From assembly GCA_964470995.1 (NCBI GenBank), contig CAYYEP010000017.1, forward strand, positions 1 to 16,211: a stretch of 16,211 nucleotides of DNA, in the 5' to 3' direction. The translations under genes were made by a program, and so were the position numbers. Positions 13,994 through 16,211 of the stretch are shown piece by piece (positions within the stretch are counted from its first letter, which is position 1; the number at the start of each line of letters is the position of its first letter). The DNA comes from UBA5738 sp964470995. GTDB lineage: Bacteria > Patescibacteriota > Minisyncoccia > Minisyncoccales > UBA5738. Below the pieces are notes generated by a model, which ran no database searches, was not told the origin of the DNA, and was given only the letters and a program-made list of their open reading frames with translations.

Positions 13994-14200
13994 TTAAATC
14001 CTGTTTAATTTCGGCGCGATAACCGCAAGATAAATCGCCGCCAAACCTACCAAATCATAAACAATATTCGCTCCGGCCGTGAAAGTTCCAAAAAGCTGCT
14101 CAACCAAATTAAATCCGTTAAACAACCCTACCAAGCCCCAATTCAGGCCGCCTACAATTATTAACACTAATGCTACAATGTCGAGCCAATTGAGTTTCAT
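13994..14200 (-). CDS. DUF378 small membrane protein
   Basis: A 68-residue protein with two hydrophobic segments. The N-terminal motif LDIVALVLIIVGGLNWGLVG is the hallmark of DUF378 proteins (B. subtilis YuzA type), and IVYDLVGLAAIYL matches the second half. The family function is unknown. The ATG at 14200 has no clear Shine-Dalgarno. The gene stands alone between two terminators with its own good promoter at 14246-14274. An AATAAAT-GA-ATTTATT inverted repeat (14211-14226) lies between promoter and start and could be an operator or a leader hairpin. Independent expression suggests it is not merely a passenger of its neighbours. Confidence 0.9.
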   Translation of the reverse strand: MKLNWLDIVALVLIIVGGLNWGLVGLFNGFNLVEQLFGTFTAGANIVYDLVGLAAIYLAVIAPKLNRI

Positions 14201-14245
14201 AAAGTTAATGAATAAATGAATTTATTGATACTCGACCTTTTTTCC

Positions 14246-14274
14246 ATTACATCAGTTAACCCGCTTACAGTCAA
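14246..14274 (-). promoter_or_regulatory. sigma70 promoter of the DUF378 gene
   Basis: TTGACT (14274-14269), a 17-base spacer, and TGTAAT (14251-14246). Predicted start near 14239, a leader of about 39 bases. It begins just after the upstream gene's terminator. Confidence 0.65.
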
Positions 14275-14284
14275 TAATGCGTGC

Positions 14285-14307
14285 AAAAAAATACCCTATT
14301 AAGGGTA
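14285..14307 (-). terminator. rho-independent terminator of the Ig/PKD-like gene
   Basis: On the minus strand TACCCT-TAAT-AGGGTA is followed by seven T. A second hairpin, GGCAAA-TGT-TTTGCC (14312-14326), stands just before it, after the stop at 14332. Confidence 0.8.
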
Positions 14308-14331
14308 CCCCGGCAAAACATTTGCCCTGCA

Positions 14332-15561
14332 CTACAGGACTACTACCGTAACTTCATTTTCGCTACCCTTTTTAAAACATCCCTCCTCACCGAAAAGATG
14401 CGGACACACATAAATCTTGTAAATGCCCGGCTTTGAGAAAGTAATTCGGCGGATATCTCCGCTACCGCCAAACTTATTCCCCTTTTCATCGTAAAATTCC
14501 ACTATTGCATTGCTGTTATGCCGACTCGTTTCCGAAGCATCTATCTCGCACACACCGCCGGCAAAACAGTATAAATACCGGCTTTTAACATAAACGTTCG
14601 GAATCTCTTTTTCCGCCGGCCCCACCTTAACGTTACTGCTCTTGTTTTCCGAGACTGCTCCGGACGTGTCCTCAACCCAAGCGATCACCTTGTAAAATCC
14701 TTCGCCAGATTTCGCATCGAAAGTGATATTGCCCCCGCCCGACTCCTGCCTTCCCAAATTAATAAACTTCGAACCGTCGAAATAATACAGTTCCGCATAG
14801 AATTTTTTTATCTTGGCATTCTCGTTCGGTGTCGACGAACTCCGGCAGGAAGCAATGATCGAATTCGAATATTTGCCGTTTTTAACATTCACCGTGAGCG
14901 CCAATTCCGGCGGTATCGCCCGCTCAATCTTGATATTCGTTTCTTTCTCGCGGATTTTCCCGGCCCGATTGTAAAGAGTGGCACATAACCTGGGAGTTTT
15001 ACCTCCCGGCAAACCAATAACTTCGATCTCGGTTTCCCGCGAATTAGGATTGTTTATTTTTAACGCCTCCGGACTATCAGTGGTCCAAACGATATCGTAA
15101 TCGCAGTCGGCGCTGCCAATATCGATCCTGGCCCGAAAGATATTTCCCGGCGCAAACCATTCCCTCTTCTTGTCGTCGCCAAGGATATAAATCTCCGATT
15201 CAAACTTTGGTTGGCACAGCTTCGCCTTGGCTACGATCACATACACCGTCTTTTTCTGGCCGCTACTCGCAAAAACAAATTCCGCGTTCGTAAACGCAAA
15301 GAATCTTATCTGTTCTTTCTCGTTCACCAAACCGCCCGCGGTATTATACCATTTTCCGCTCCCGCCGGGATTTTTGCCCGATATCCACACCTCGCTTCCC
15401 GCGGAAACATACACCCGCGCCCAATCATATCCCTGTTTGATATTGTTGCAACCATTATCGCAAATTATCTGCAACTCCTCGGTCGGCAGTACAACCACAT
15501 CCTCGGCCGCCACAGAAAAACAACAAAACAGCCACAAACACACCGCGTATCTTAGTCTCAT
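14332..15561 (-). CDS. secreted protein with Ig/PKD-like modules, unknown function
   Basis: No specific family is recognised. The ATG at 15561 is chosen because GAGGTG lies exactly 6 bases before it (15568-15573), a good Shine-Dalgarno; the frame also extends to a GTG at 15570. That gives 409 residues. Residues 1-19 are a signal peptide (MRLRYAVCLWLFCCFSVAA, then ED). The rest is beta-rich with paired cysteines: an N-terminal module to about 115, a middle part with DYDIVWTTDSPEALKI (about 155-170), a module opening PPELALTVNVKNGKYSNS with a conserved-looking FYKVIAWVEDTSG end, and a C-terminal PKD-like module (PNVYVKSRYLYC..., ending GIYKIYVCPHL). There is no membrane helix or sorting signal at the C-terminus, so it is probably secreted or periplasmic-like. 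It may carry a ligand-binding or adhesive role; that is a guess. It has its own candidate promoter and terminator. Confidence 0.85.
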   Translation of the reverse strand: MRLRYAVCLWLFCCFSVAAEDVVVLPTEELQIICDNGCNNIKQGYDWARVYVSAGSEVWISGKNPGGSGKWYNTAGGLVNEKEQIRFFAFTNAEFVFASSGQKKTVYVIVAKAKLCQPKFESEIYILGDDKKREWFAPGNIFRARIDIGSADCDYDIVWTTDSPEALKINNPNSRETEIEVIGLPGGKTPRLCATLYNRAGKIREKETNIKIERAIPPELALTVNVKNGKYSNSIIASCRSSSTPNENAKIKKFYAELYYFDGSKFINLGRQESGGGNITFDAKSGEGFYKVIAWVEDTSGAVSENKSSNVKVGPAEKEIPNVYVKSRYLYCFAGGVCEIDASETSRHNSNAIVEFYDEKGNKFGGSGDIRRITFSKPGIYKIYVCPHLFGEEGCFKKGSENEVTVVVL

Positions 15562-15608
15562 CCAATTCACCTCACTCGCCGCCTTTTAAAAGAACTGCGG
15601 TTAAAAAA

Positions 15609-15636
15609 AGGATAGAACATTTTTAAATTTTGTAAA
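15609..15636 (-). promoter_or_regulatory. candidate promoter of the Ig/PKD-like gene
   Basis: TTTACA (15636-15631), a 16-base spacer and TATCCT (15614-15609) in AT-rich DNA. Predicted start near 15602, about 40 bases before the ATG. Confidence 0.4.
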
Positions 15637-15676
15637 CAAAAAAAGCCACCCCCTCGGAACGACACACGCCGGATTT

Positions 15677-16141
15677 TTACGGCTCTTCCGCCTTCTCGAT
15701 CGCCTCTTCAAGCATTATCGCTGCTCCTTGAAAGAGCAAAGCCTCTTCCAAGCGCACCGTTAGCTCCTCCAACTTCTCAATTACAAGTTTAAGCACCGAC
15801 CCTTTAACAAGGCTGATGGCTTCCTCCAATTCTATAATCTGTTCTTGAAGGAATGGTATATCTTCCGTTTGTCCCTTTATTAGCTCAAGCCGCTCGATCA
15901 TAAAATCTGTTATCGCGATCACGGCATATCCGATTTTTTCCTGACTCCAGTCTGCCCTTGCCATCCGCTCTTTCATCTTCACAGCATCTATTCTAGCCGG
16001 GTCTTGATGACAACGCCAGCAAAATATCATTCCTTCCCAAGAGAACATACTATGCTTTATTATCGTGATCGATGTCCAACCCTCTTCCAAGGGCATCGAC
16101 CCACCACAACAAAAACATCCTCCGTCTTTTTTATCTCCCAA
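15677..16141 (-). CDS. small zinc-ribbon and coiled-coil protein, unknown function
   Basis: Not recognised. The 154 residues begin with a likely zinc ribbon: C9-x2-C12 (CFCCGG) and C41-x2-C44 (CWRCH), 28 residues apart, with His45 adjacent. The rest is predicted helical and heptad-like, with repeated LEE motifs (ELEEAI, KLEELTVRLEEAL, MLEEAIEKAEE), suggesting a coiled-coil dimer. There is no signal peptide. The start is a TTG at 16141, supported by GGGAG 9 bases upstream (16151-16155). An in-frame stop (16157-16159) limits any extension, and the first downstream ATG (residue 16) would cut off the first cysteine pair. It could be a nucleic-acid-binding or protein-assembly factor; this is only inferred from fold type. 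Confidence 0.75.
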   Translation of the reverse strand: MGDKKDGGCFCCGGSMPLEEGWTSITIIKHSMFSWEGMIFCWRCHQDPARIDAVKMKERMARADWSQEKIGYAVIAITDFMIERLELIKGQTEDIPFLQEQIIELEEAISLVKGSVLKLVIEKLEELTVRLEEALLFQGAAIMLEEAIEKAEEP

Positions 16142-16179
16142 ATCAATCAGCTCCCATTACGCAGATTCCGGAATGAATC

Positions 16180-16203
16180 AGGACACCCGTGGTAGAGTGT
16201 CCT
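16180..16203. repeat. inverted repeat at the right edge
   Basis: AGGACAC and GTGTCCT form a 7-bp stem around a 10-base loop, 39 bases upstream of the zinc-ribbon gene. It could be leader structure, an operator or the terminator of a gene beyond the edge; it has no T tail inside the window. Confidence 0.35.
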
Positions 16204-16211
16204 TGTATGAA

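Noticed and set aside
15638..15676. Terminator after the zinc-ribbon gene
   Set aside because: There is a T7 run on the minus strand, but I could not build a convincing stem before it.

Overview
The window looks like chromosomal DNA from a Patescibacteria (Candidate Phyla Radiation) bacterium, probably close to Parcubacteria. This is inferred from gene content and is not proven. The pointers are a secreted protein with the Trp-rich 'WSENIGWISF' repeat typical of that group, a 293-residue trigger factor without its PPIase domain, a NAD-salvage pair (pnuC-nadR) without a regulatory helix-turn-helix, several surface proteins with no clear function, few Shine-Dalgarno sites, and frequent GTG/TTG starts. 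Every gene except one (the HtrA-type protease) is on the minus strand.

Layout, left to right. 1-664: 3'-truncated gene for a secreted Trp-repeat protein. 914-3727: a very large Cys-rich surface protein with a membrane segment near each end and three levels of internal repetition. 4067-7032: housekeeping operon nusA - tig - clpP (transcription elongation, nascent-chain chaperone, protease), read from the right. 7191-8935: pnuC-nadR operon for uptake of nicotinamide riboside and its conversion to NAD; it has a near-consensus promoter with an inverted repeat over the predicted start site. 9118-9190: tRNA-Phe with its own terminator. 9343-12345: a secreted polysaccharide deacetylase with two carbohydrate-binding-like modules, and tgt (tRNA-guanine transglycosylase). 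12467-12692: tRNA-Ala and tRNA-Arg. 12811-13848: HtrA-like protease on the plus strand, with no visible signal or anchor. 13994-14200: small DUF378 membrane protein. 14332-15561: secreted protein with Ig/PKD-like modules. 15677-16141: small zinc-ribbon/coiled-coil protein of unknown function.

The themes fit a small host-dependent or scavenging cell: a protein-quality-control core (trigger factor, ClpP, HtrA), salvage rather than synthesis of NAD, and heavy investment in secreted, disulfide-rich or carbohydrate-binding surface proteins. I see no mobile element, CRISPR array or phage gene. The points most worth a second look are the regulated-looking pnuC-nadR promoter, the C55 T-loops (and stem mismatches) of the tRNA-Ala/tRNA-Arg pair, the repeat architecture of the 937-residue surface protein, the anchorless HtrA, and the two orphan genes at the right end.
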